From positions 255,501 through 319,500 of the forward strand of contig NZ_QCYH01000003.1 of assembly GCF_003072125.1 (NCBI RefSeq): a stretch of 64,000 bases of DNA. Reading direction: 5' to 3'. Source of the DNA: Pelagivirga sediminicola. GTDB lineage: Bacteria; Pseudomonadota; Alphaproteobacteria; Rhodobacterales; Rhodobacteraceae. The position numbers were made by a program, and so were the translations under genes. Below the pieces are notes generated by a model. It did not search any database and was not told the origin of the DNA. It worked only from the letters and a program-made list of their open reading frames with translations. Below, in pieces: positions 43,471 through 51,346 of this stretch (position 1 is its first letter; each line of letters starts with the position of its first letter).

Positions 43471-44697
43471 ATGTCCGCGCCCAAGAAAGTCGTGCTGGCC
43501 TATTCCGGCGGCCTCGATACCTCGATCATCCTGAAATGGCTGCAAACCGAATATGGCTGCGAAGTGGTGACGTTCACCGCCGATCTGGGCCAGGGCGAAG
43601 AGCTGGAGCCCGCGCGCCAGAAGGCGCTGACGCTGGGCATCAAGCCCGAAAACATCCATGTCGAGGACGTGCGCGAGGAATTCGTGCGCGATTTCGTCTT
43701 TCCGATGTTCCGCGCCAATGCCGTCTATGAGGGGCTGTATCTGCTGGGCACCTCCATCGCGCGCCCGCTGATCTCCAAGCGTCTGGTCGAGATCGCGGAG
43801 GAGACCGGCGCCGATGCCGTCGCCCATGGCGCCACCGGCAAGGGCAACGATCAGGTCCGCTTTGAACTGGCGGCCTATGCGCTGAACCCCGATATCAAGG
43901 TGATCGCCCCCTGGCGCGAATGGGATCTGACCAGCCGCACCAAGTTGCTGGATTTCGCCGAGAAAAACCAGATCCCGATCGCCAAGGACAAGCGCGGCGA
44001 AGCGCCGTTTTCGGTCGATGCGAACCTGCTGCACACCTCGTCCGAGGGCAAGGTGCTGGAGGATCCCGCCGAAATGGCGCCGGATTATGTTTATCAGCGC
44101 ACAGTGAATCCCGAGGATGCGCCAAACGAGCCTGAGTATATCGAGGTCGGGTTCGAGCGCGGCGATGCCGTTTCGGTCAACGGCGAGGCGATGAGCCCCG
44201 CGACCGTCCTGACCAAGCTGAACGAGCTGGGCGGCAAGCATGGCGTCGGTCGGCTCGATCTGGTCGAGGGCCGCTTTGTCGGCATGAAGTCACGCGGGAT
44301 CTATGAGACGCCCGGCGGCACCATCCTGCTGGAGGCGCATCGCGGGATCGAATCAATCACGATGGATCGCGGCGCGATGCATCTCAAGGATCAGCTGATG
44401 CCGCAATATGCCGAGCTGATCTACAATGGCTTCTGGTTCAGCCCCGAACGCACGATGCTTCAGGCCGCCATCGACGCCAGCCAGACCCATGTCACCGGCA
44501 CCGTCCGGCTGAAGCTTTACAAGGGCAGCGCGCGGACGGTCGGGCGCTGGTCGGATCACTCGCTCTATTCCGAGGCGCATGTCACCTTCGAGGATGACGC
44601 AGGCGCCTATGACCAGAAGGACGCCGCGGGCTTCATCCAGCTGAACGCCCTGCGGCTCAAGCTGCTTGCCGCGCGGGATCGCCGCCTTAAAGGGTGA
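43471..44697 (+). CDS. argG: Argininosuccinate synthase
   Basis: 408 aa. Uses ATP to join citrulline and aspartate. The ATP-loop motif is [19 protein letters not shown]; citrulline/aspartate binding [14 protein letters not shown] and [10 protein letters not shown] are intact. Length and start (MSAPKKVV) are normal. Third arginine-pathway gene in the window with argE and argJ, but the three are not in one operon. Divergent from ilvA across 177 bp; followed by a terminator shared with regA. Confidence 0.98.
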   Translation: MSAPKKVVLAYSGGLDTSIILKWLQTEYGCEVVTFTADLGQGEELEPARQKALTLGIKPENIHVEDVREEFVRDFVFPMFRANAVYEGLYLLGTSIARPLISKRLVEIAEETGADAVAHGATGKGNDQVRFELAAYALNPDIKVIAPWREWDLTSRTKLLDFAEKNQIPIAKDKRGEAPFSVDANLLHTSSEGKVLEDPAEMAPDYVYQRTVNPEDAPNEPEYIEVGFERGDAVSVNGEAMSPATVLTKLNELGGKHGVGRLDLVEGRFVGMKSRGIYETPGGTILLEAHRGIESITMDRGAMHLKDQLMPQYAELIYNGFWFSPERTMLQAAIDASQTHVTGTVRLKLYKGSARTVGRWSDHSLYSEAHVTFEDDAGAYDQKDAAGFIQLNALRLKLLAARDRRLKG

Positions 44698-44706
44698 GCG
44701 TGATCG

Positions 44707-44733
44707 GAAAGGGCGGCACAACGCTGCCCTTTC
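44707..44733. terminator. Terminator between argG and regA
   Basis: GAAAGGGC (44707-44714) pairs with GCCCTTTC (44726-44733), extended imperfectly into the loop. It sits between the convergent argG and regA genes. Confidence 0.6.
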
Positions 44734-44765
44734 ATTCTGGCTGTGATGCTAAAAGCCGCGCGGTC

Positions 44766-45326
44766 CTATCTGGGTGAGCGCTTGGCCAGGATGCGCTGCA
44801 ATGTGCGCCGGTGCATGTTCAGGCGGCGCGCCGTTTCGGACACGTTCCGATCGCACAGCTCATAGACGCGCTGGATATGCTCCCAACGCACGCGATCCGC
44901 GCTCATCGGGTTTTCCGGCGGCGGAGGCAGATCGTCGCCCGTTGCCATGAGGGCGTTGACGATGTCGCTGGCATCCGCGGGTTTGGACAGGTAATCGGTG
45001 GCGCCGATCTTGACGGCCGCAACGGCGGTTGCAATCGCGCCATATCCCGTCAGCACCACGATGCGGCTTTCTGGGCGCTTCTCGCGGATGGCCTCGACCA
45101 CGTCCAGGCCGTTGCCGTCCTCCAGCCGCAGATCGCAAACGGCGTAGGCGGGCGGACGGGCAAGGGCGCTGGCGCGTCCCTCTTCCACGGACAGGGCGAC
45201 TTCAACGGAAAACCCGCGCTTCTCCATGGCCTTGGCCAGCCTGCGCACGAACGCTTCGTCGTCGTCGACCAAAAGCAAGGACGTGTCCTCGCCCAGGTCC
45301 AGTTCGGTGTCCGCCATCATGCGCAT
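44766..45326 (-). CDS. regA: Redox response regulator RegA/PrrA
   Basis: 186 aa. Receiver domain with phospho-acceptor Asp65 in AVCDLRLEDGNGLDVVEAI and LTGYGAIATAVAAVKIGATDYLSKPAD, a four-Pro linker (LPPPPENP) and a Fis-type helix-turn-helix (DRNVSETARRLNMHRRTLQR). The HTH is nearly invariant in RegA/PrrA/ActR proteins. With RegB it controls respiration, carbon and nitrogen fixation and, in phototrophs, photosynthesis genes. Three ATG codons are close together (45326, 45320, 45317); the first is used, but the third gives the usual MADTELDLGE. Downstream of senC. Confidence 0.96.
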   Translation of the reverse strand: MRMMADTELDLGEDTSLLLVDDDEAFVRRLAKAMEKRGFSVEVALSVEEGRASALARPPAYAVCDLRLEDGNGLDVVEAIREKRPESRIVVLTGYGAIATAVAAVKIGATDYLSKPADASDIVNALMATGDDLPPPPENPMSADRVRWEHIQRVYELCDRNVSETARRLNMHRRTLQRILAKRSPR

Positions 45327-45398
45327 CCAGTTCCAGAGTGTTTCAGACCCTGATCTAGCCCGACAATGCGCGACGGTCAAACGATGGCGTCCCTCCGG

Positions 45399-46022
45399 TC
45401 AGCCCGCGTCAACAAAGCATTGCACCTTGTCGGCCATCTGCTCGCCGGTCATGTCGCGGCGGAAGAACTCGACAAATCCATGGCCCGGCATCGTGAAATA
45501 CGTGAAGGTGGAATGATCGACGAGGTAGTAATCCTCCTCGCCCTCTACCGGCTCCTGCGCCTTGTAGTAGGTGCGGAACGCCTGGCTTGCCGCTTGCACC
45601 TGCTCTTGCGATCCGGTCAGGCCCAGCATGCGCTCGTGCATTGCATCGGTGAAGTCGGCCACGACTTCGGGCGTGTCGCGCGCCGGATCGATCGAGATGA
45701 AGATCGGTTTTACCATCACGCCGCGTTCCTCAAGGATCTCGGTCGCCTCGGCGTTGCGGGCCACGTCCAGCGGGCAGACATCGGGGCAGAAGGTGTAGCC
45801 GAAGTAAATGAGCGCGGGCTGGTCCAGCACCTCGGCGCTGGTGACGGTCCTGCCGGTCTCGTCGACCAGCGTGAAATCACCGCCGATATCGCCCGCACCC
45901 GCAACGCTGGTGCTGCGGCATTCGGCAAAATCGCCGCCCGACCGGCCTGCGGTGATCAGGTAGAGGCTGCCGGCCAAGGCAATGACGACGACTGCGATGG
46001 CGATGGCAATCATGCGGGACAT
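45399..46022 (-). CDS. senC: SCO1/SenC/PrrC copper chaperone
   Basis: 207 aa. N-terminal membrane anchor (about 4-24) and a periplasmic thioredoxin-like fold with copper ligands Cys79 and Cys83 in GYTFCPDVCPLD and His170 in YLVDHSTF. SCO proteins deliver copper to cytochrome oxidase CuA or cbb3 sites and may also sense redox state. Here, as in Rhodobacter, it is divergent from regB and upstream of regA. GAAGGAT supports the start. Confidence 0.96.
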   Translation of the reverse strand: MSRMIAIAIAVVVIALAGSLYLITAGRSGGDFAECRSTSVAGAGDIGGDFTLVDETGRTVTSAEVLDQPALIYFGYTFCPDVCPLDVARNAEATEILEERGVMVKPIFISIDPARDTPEVVADFTDAMHERMLGLTGSQEQVQAASQAFRTYYKAQEPVEGEEDYYLVDHSTFTYFTMPGHGFVEFFRRDMTGEQMADKVQCFVDAG

Positions 46023-46137
46023 GGTGGATCCTTCCGTTCTGCGCGCCGATACGGTGTTTCGGCTTCTGGGCATAAGCGCCCGTTTGTGACACATCTACCT
46101 GACGCCGCAGGGCACGCAACAGGGCGAATTATCGCAG

Positions 46138-47532
46138 ATGACACTCATATCTCATCCCCGCATCGCGCCGCAGGGTCAGGGCAGCTGGATCCGCTTGCGC
46201 ACGCTCATCCTTTTGCGCTGGTGGGCGGTTGTCGGTCAGATCACGGCACTGATCGTGGCCGAGCGCGCGCTGCACCTGAACCTGGAAATCGGGCTGTGCT
46301 ACATGGTGATCGGCGCCTCCATCGTCAGCAACCTTGTGGCATCGCTGGTTTTTCCGGCCAACAAGCGCCTGAACGAGACCGAGAATCTGGCGATGGTCCT
46401 GTTCGATCTGCTCCAGCTTGGGCTTCTTCTGTATCTCACCGGGGGCCTGAACAATCCGTTCTCGGTGCTGATCGTGGGGCCGGTGGTGGTGTCGGCCTCC
46501 TCGCTTTCGTCGCGCTCGACCTTCTTTCTGGGGCTGACGGCGGTGCTGATCGTGACGGCGCTGGCCCGGTTTCACCTGCCACTGACCACCGATACCGGCG
46601 CGGTCATGCAGGTGCCGGTGATCTTTTTGTTCGGCAACTGGGTGGCGATCGTCATCGGCATCGTGTTTCTGGGCGTCTACTCGCGCTGGACGGTGTCGGA
46701 AATGCGCACCATGTCCAGCGCACTTCAGGCCACGCAGATGGCCCTCGCGCGCGAGCAGAAGCTGACCGATCTGGGCGGCGTCGTCGCCGCAGCGGCGCAT
46801 GAGCTGGGCACGCCGCTGGCGACCATCACCCTGACCAGCTCGGAGTTGGCGAGCGATCTGCCCGAAGGCAGCGAGGCGCGCGAGGATGCGCTGCTGATCC
46901 GCCAGCAGGCCGATCGCTGCCGCGATATCCTGCGGTCCATGGGCCGCGCCGGAAAGGACGATCTGCACATGCGCAGCGCTCCGCTCACCGCCGTCATCGA
47001 CGAGGCGGCCGAGCCGCACGCCCATCGCGGCAAGGCGCTGCTGTTCGATCATGGCCCCGTCGGCGACGCGCCCGCCGATCCGCCCATCATCCTGCGGCGA
47101 CCCGAGATTATCCATGGATTACGCAACCTTATCCAGAATGCCGTGGATTTTGCCGAGAGCCGCGTCTGGATCGAGGCCCGCTGGTCCACCAGCGCGATCG
47201 CCCTGCGCATCATGGACGACGGGCCGGGATATCCGCCAAATCTGCTGGGCCGGATCGGCGATCCCCTGATCCGCCGCCGAACCCGCGCGGCCCGGCCCGA
47301 ACGGCCGGAATACGAGGGCATGGGCCTTGGTCTTTTCATTGCCAAGACGCTTCTGGAACGGTCCGGCGCGGATCTGAGCTTTGCCAACGGAACCGATTCG
47401 TTCCAGACCGATTCGGCCCGGCGCGAGCGGATCGGGGCCGTGGTCGAAGTGGTCTGGTCGCTTGGCGATCTTGCGCAGGACGGCACCGTTTCGACCGGCG
47501 GCATCGGGCAAAATCAGCCGATAACGCCCTGA
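46138..47532 (+). CDS. regB: Redox sensor histidine kinase RegB/PrrB
   Basis: 464 aa. Six N-terminal transmembrane helices (about 22-182) with the ubiquinone-sensing GGLNNPF (102-108), then the dimerisation and phosphotransfer domain with His221 in AAAHELGTPLATI and the redox-active Cys261 in QADRCRDIL, and an HATPase domain (LRNLIQNAVDFA, DDGPGYPP, GMGLGLFIAKTLL). All hallmark residues of the family are present. Divergent from senC-regA over 115 bp, which should contain both promoters. Confidence 0.96.
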   Translation: MTLISHPRIAPQGQGSWIRLRTLILLRWWAVVGQITALIVAERALHLNLEIGLCYMVIGASIVSNLVASLVFPANKRLNETENLAMVLFDLLQLGLLLYLTGGLNNPFSVLIVGPVVVSASSLSSRSTFFLGLTAVLIVTALARFHLPLTTDTGAVMQVPVIFLFGNWVAIVIGIVFLGVYSRWTVSEMRTMSSALQATQMALAREQKLTDLGGVVAAAAHELGTPLATITLTSSELASDLPEGSEAREDALLIRQQADRCRDILRSMGRAGKDDLHMRSAPLTAVIDEAAEPHAHRGKALLFDHGPVGDAPADPPIILRRPEIIHGLRNLIQNAVDFAESRVWIEARWSTSAIALRIMDDGPGYPPNLLGRIGDPLIRRRTRAARPERPEYEGMGLGLFIAKTLLERSGADLSFANGTDSFQTDSARRERIGAVVEVVWSLGDLAQDGTVSTGGIGQNQPITP

Positions 47533-47575
47533 AAGCGTGCTTTCCGACAGGTTTTTGCAGGGAAACCCACGGCGC

Positions 47576-47591
47576 TTAACCGCGCGTTAAC
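47576..47591 (+). promoter_or_regulatory. Full-consensus CtrA-like site upstream of the PAS gene
   Basis: TTAA (47576-47579), seven bases, TTAAC (47587-47591): an exact match to TTAA-N7-TTAAC. It lies about 52 bp before the ATG of the PAS protein, a normal distance for an activator overlapping a -35 region. Confidence 0.55.
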
Positions 47592-47643
47592 CAGGCCGGG
47601 CGCAGTCTTTACTCCCATTCAGGGACCGAAAAGGGACAGACGC

Positions 47644-49155
47644 ATGGCCGTGACATCTTGGATGCTGTGGATTGAGCTTACCGTTCTGGCAGCGACGCTA
47701 TCGTTTTGCGTGCTTTGGCTGATCGGACGCTGGGCGCCCTCCACGCGCCGCGCGGGCGCTGCGGTGCCGCCGGGAAATGACACGGCAAGCTACCTCTTTC
47801 AGGACGATCTGATGTTCGATCATCATGCCGGCGCGGTACCCGCCGCGAAGGGTGACACGCTTTGCTGGCCCGACCTGCGCGGCTGGCTTGAGGACCGCTT
47901 CGACGGATTGCCCCTGACACTGACCGAGCTGGAGAAGGACAAGACATTGACCGCCCGCCCGGTCGATGACGGCGACACGGCCGAATTGCAGCTTCTGCGC
48001 ACAGAGCACGGCACGCGCATCACCCTGCGCGACGCGCCCCACGGCTGCCCCGCCGAGAGGCATCAGATGCTGCTGGCCCGGTCGCACATGCAAGAGGCGG
48101 CGGAGGCGCTTTTGGCTGCGCCGATTCCGATATGGAAGACATCCCCGGACGGCGCGGTCATCTGGAAAAATGCAGCCTGCGAGGCGGCATTCGATCCCGC
48201 ATCCCAAGCCGTCAACGCGCCCGAACCGGACCAGACCGGCGTGACCCGGTTTTCCATCGTCGAAGTCGGCCGCACGCGGGCAACTTGGTATGAGGCCCAT
48301 TCCGCCGCCGGGCGCAGCGAGGTGCTGCATCATGCAATCGACATCACCAAGATCGTAACCGCCGAAGCGATGCAGAAGGATTTCGTGCAGACGCTGACCA
48401 AGACCTTTGCGTATCTGACAACCGGCCTTGCAGTGTTCGACCGCAATCGCAAGCTGGCCCTGTTCAACCCCGCGCTGGTGGATCTGACATCCCTGCCCGT
48501 CCAGTTCCTCAGCGGGCGGCCCGATCTCATGGCGTTCTTCGACAATCTGCGAAACCGGAGCGTCATGCCCGAGCCGCGCAGCTATGCCTCCTGGCGCAGC
48601 CAGATCGGGGACGTGATCGAAAGCGCCGAGGGCGGTCTTTACGAAGAAACCTGGTCGCTTCCGAACGACGTCACTTACCGCGTGACGGGCCGACCGCATC
48701 CCGACGGCGCCGTCGCGTTCCTGTTCGAGGATATCTCGGCTGACGTGATGACCGCGCGGCGCTCGCGAACGCAGGTCGACATGCGGCAATCGGCGCTGGA
48801 CAGGCTTTCCGACGCGGTGATGGTGATCGGGGCCGACAACGTCCTGGCGTTTTGCAATACTGCCGCAACGCGTCTTCTGGGGATTGATCCCGATACCTGC
48901 TTTGCCGACATGACCGTGACCGATCTGATGCGCGCATGCGCCGCGGCACTGCCCTCAACCGCCGGTTGGCGCGATGTCGAAGCCGCGTTGCGCGCACGCT
49001 CGCAAGAGGGTGCCGTACGCGGTCCGATCGAAATCGCGGATGGCGCCGGTCTGACCGGCAAGGTCGAGCTGTTGCCGGGCGGCGCCAGAATGCTGACCTT
49101 GTCCGGGCAGCGCCATTTGGCCCCGCCGATCCCTGCGCGTGCCGCCGCAGGCTGA
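47644..49155 (+). CDS. Membrane-anchored PAS-domain protein without a kinase domain
   Basis: 503 aa. One N-terminal transmembrane helix (about 5-27), then PAS-like segments near residues 160-240 (LLAAPIPIWKTSPDGAVIWKN), 265-375 (TLTKTFAYLTTGLAVFDRN, FLFEDISADVM) and 385-490 (ALDRLSDAVMVIGADNVLAFCNTAA). The second segment resembles the sensory part of roseobacter PAS kinases such as DivL-like proteins, but there is no DHp helix with His and no HATPase domain before the stop. It could be a signalling scaffold or a degenerate kinase. The CtrA-like site upstream links it to the cell-cycle/motility regulon. Followed by tsaE 40 bp later. Confidence 0.85.
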   Translation: MAVTSWMLWIELTVLAATLSFCVLWLIGRWAPSTRRAGAAVPPGNDTASYLFQDDLMFDHHAGAVPAAKGDTLCWPDLRGWLEDRFDGLPLTLTELEKDKTLTARPVDDGDTAELQLLRTEHGTRITLRDAPHGCPAERHQMLLARSHMQEAAEALLAAPIPIWKTSPDGAVIWKNAACEAAFDPASQAVNAPEPDQTGVTRFSIVEVGRTRATWYEAHSAAGRSEVLHHAIDITKIVTAEAMQKDFVQTLTKTFAYLTTGLAVFDRNRKLALFNPALVDLTSLPVQFLSGRPDLMAFFDNLRNRSVMPEPRSYASWRSQIGDVIESAEGGLYEETWSLPNDVTYRVTGRPHPDGAVAFLFEDISADVMTARRSRTQVDMRQSALDRLSDAVMVIGADNVLAFCNTAATRLLGIDPDTCFADMTVTDLMRACAAALPSTAGWRDVEAALRARSQEGAVRGPIEIADGAGLTGKVELLPGGARMLTLSGQRHLAPPIPARAAAG

Positions 49156-49195
49156 ACGCGGTTGCAGAGCTTGTCGGCGTGTGTAGTGTCGCGCC

Positions 49196-49675
49196 ATGAA
49201 CGCAGCGAAAACGCACACCCTTGTCTCGGCCGGCCCCGACCGGACCTGCCGCATTGCGCAGCGGCTGGCGAAGGTCTTTCAGGTGGGCGACACATTGCTG
49301 CTCAGCGGCGATATCGGCGCCGGGAAGACCCATTTCGCGAGGTGCCTTATCCAGTCGCTTCTCATTGCGCCCGAAGATGTCCCTTCGCCGACATATACAC
49401 TGGTTCAGACCTACACGAGCCCGCGGGCGGAGATCTGGCACGCTGATCTTTACCGCCTGACCGACACCAACGAAGTTTTTGAGCTGGGCCTTGTCGACGC
49501 GTTTTCCGGCGCGATCTGCCTGGTTGAATGGCCGGACAGGCTGGGCGATCTGGTGCCGCCCGGCGCCCTGCACGTGACCATGACGGCGCTGGACGATCCG
49601 GAGGCGCGTCGGCTGAGCTTTGACTGGCAGGATGCGCAATGGTCCACGCGACTGAAGGAGGTCTGGAATGACTGA
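49196..49675 (+). CDS. tsaE: tRNA threonylcarbamoyladenosine biosynthesis ATPase TsaE
   Basis: 159 aa. P-loop GDIGAGKTHFARCL, then VPSPTYTLVQTYTSPRAEIWHADLYRL and VEWPDRLGDL, all TsaE hallmarks. It supports TsaD/TsaB in forming t6A37 on ANN-decoding tRNAs. The stop overlaps the amgK start by 8 bp, coupling it to the sugar-recycling genes that follow. Length is normal. Confidence 0.95.
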   Translation: MNAAKTHTLVSAGPDRTCRIAQRLAKVFQVGDTLLLSGDIGAGKTHFARCLIQSLLIAPEDVPSPTYTLVQTYTSPRAEIWHADLYRLTDTNEVFELGLVDAFSGAICLVEWPDRLGDLVPPGALHVTMTALDDPEARRLSFDWQDAQWSTRLKEVWND

Positions 49676-50678
49676 CCGTGATGCCTTGGCCATGGCCTTT
49701 CTGGACCGGACGGAATGGAAGGGCGCCAAGGCCGCGCCGCTGGCGGGGGATGCGTCAAACCGGCGCTACCTGCGCATCCATCGCGGCACTGAGACCGCCG
49801 TATTGATGGATGCCCCACGCGAGCGCGGAGAGGATGTGCGCCCCTTCGTCGCCATAGCGAACTATCTGTCCGGTATCGGGCTGAGCGCGCCGCGCATTCT
49901 TGCGCAGGATATCGACGGGGGCTTCCTCTTGATTGAGGATCTGGGCGACGATCTGTTTGCCCGCATCATCCCCAAAATCCCGCAGATCGAGCCCGCGCTG
50001 TACCAGACCGCCACGGATGTGCTGATCACCCTGCACGGCCGCAAGCCCCCCGCCGGTCTTGCGGCCTACGACACCGCGCTGATGACACAGATGGCCGCCC
50101 TTGCGCTGGAGTGGTATGCGGGCCGGACTGATCCGGCGCTGACATCGCAATTCTGCGATGCGATGAGCGCGGCGATCGACACCCATGTCGGAGCCGGCGA
50201 GGTTCTGATCCAGCGCGACTATCACGCCGAAAACCTTTTGTGGCTGCCGGACCGCGCCGGCCCCGCCCGCGTCGGGCTGTTGGATTTCCAGGATGCGATG
50301 AGCGGCCACCGTGCCTATGACCTGGTGTCGCTGTTGCAGGACGCGCGGCGCGACGTGCCTGCGCCGCTCGCCGCGCGGATGATCGAGTATTACGTGGACC
50401 GCACCGGGCAGGACCGTGCCGCGTTCGACGCCGCCTATCACGTGCTCGGCGCGCAGCGGAACCTGCGCATTCTGGGCGTCTTTGCACGGCTTTGCATGCG
50501 TGACGGCAAGGCGCATTACGTTGATCTGATCCCGCGCGTGTGGGCGCATCTGATGCATGATCTGGATCATCCCGCGCTGGCGGATGCCGCACCGCTCATC
50601 CGCGGCGCCCTTCCCGAGCCGACACGACAGCTGCTGGAGGAGATGAAAAACCGATGTCAGACACTCCAGACGCCGTAA
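49668..50678 (+). CDS. amgK: Anomeric N-acetylmuramate/N-acetylglucosamine kinase AmgK
   Basis: 336-aa aminoglycoside-phosphotransferase-fold kinase. Catalytic loop IQRDYHAENLLWLP and the metal-binding GLLDFQDAMSGHRAYDL are intact. AmgK phosphorylates the anomeric carbon of MurNAc released from peptidoglycan, giving MurNAc-1-phosphate for MurU. This pair forms the recycling route found in Pseudomonas and alphaproteobacteria in place of MurQ. GGAGG upstream; overlaps murU by 25 bp. Confidence 0.92.
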   Translation: MTDRDALAMAFLDRTEWKGAKAAPLAGDASNRRYLRIHRGTETAVLMDAPRERGEDVRPFVAIANYLSGIGLSAPRILAQDIDGGFLLIEDLGDDLFARIIPKIPQIEPALYQTATDVLITLHGRKPPAGLAAYDTALMTQMAALALEWYAGRTDPALTSQFCDAMSAAIDTHVGAGEVLIQRDYHAENLLWLPDRAGPARVGLLDFQDAMSGHRAYDLVSLLQDARRDVPAPLAARMIEYYVDRTGQDRAAFDAAYHVLGAQRNLRILGVFARLCMRDGKAHYVDLIPRVWAHLMHDLDHPALADAAPLIRGALPEPTRQLLEEMKNRCQTLQTP

Positions 50679-51346
50679 TGCTCTTTGCGGCCGGTTTCGG
50701 CACGCGAATGGGTGCGCTGACCGCGAACCGGCCCAAGCCGTTGATCACCGTCGCGGGCAAGGCGCTGCTGGATCATGCCCTCGATCTTGCCGAGGGCGCG
50801 AAGGCATCGCGCGTCGTGGTGAATGCGCATTACAGGGCCGATCAGATCGCCTCGCATCTGGCGGGCCGCCCTGTCGCCATCAGCCGGGAAAGCCCGGACA
50901 TTCTGGACACTGGCGGCGGCCTGCGCGCGGCGCTTGGGTTGCTGCAATCGTCCGTCATTCACACGCTGAACACCGATGCCGTCTGGCGCGGGCCCAATCC
51001 GCTGACGCTGCTTTCGGCCGCGTGGCGACCGGATGCGATGGACGCGCTCCTGCTGTGCCTGCCCCCTGCGCAGGCGATCGGCCATGCCGGCAAGGGCGAT
51101 TTCGCGCTGGCCGAGGACGGGGCGCTGACGCGCGGTGGCGGGCTGATCTATTCGGGCGCCCAGATCATCAAGGCAAGCGCGCTGGACGGTATGCCGGAGG
51201 GCGCATTTTCCTTGAATAGTGTCTGGGACAGGCTCCTGCCCAAGGGGCGTCTGCATGGTTGCATCTATCCCGGAAAATGGTGCGACGTGGGCCATCCCGG
51301 TGGTATTTCGCTGGCCGAGGACATGCTGGACGCGCCCGATGTTTGA
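50654..51346 (+). CDS. murU: N-acetylmuramate-1-phosphate uridylyltransferase MurU
   Basis: 230-aa nucleotidyltransferase. N-terminal LFAAGFGTRMGALTANRPKP is the NTP-binding signature; DTGGGLRAAL and LNTDAVWRG follow. With AmgK it rebuilds UDP-MurNAc from recycled sugar, bypassing the fosfomycin-sensitive step. Overlaps amgK (25 bp) and addB (8 bp). The assignment rests partly on the amgK partner; alone it would read as a generic sugar-1-phosphate nucleotidyltransferase. Confidence 0.9.
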   Translation: MSDTPDAVMLFAAGFGTRMGALTANRPKPLITVAGKALLDHALDLAEGAKASRVVVNAHYRADQIASHLAGRPVAISRESPDILDTGGGLRAALGLLQSSVIHTLNTDAVWRGPNPLTLLSAAWRPDAMDALLLCLPPAQAIGHAGKGDFALAEDGALTRGGGLIYSGAQIIKASALDGMPEGAFSLNSVWDRLLPKGRLHGCIYPGKWCDVGHPGGISLAEDMLDAPDV

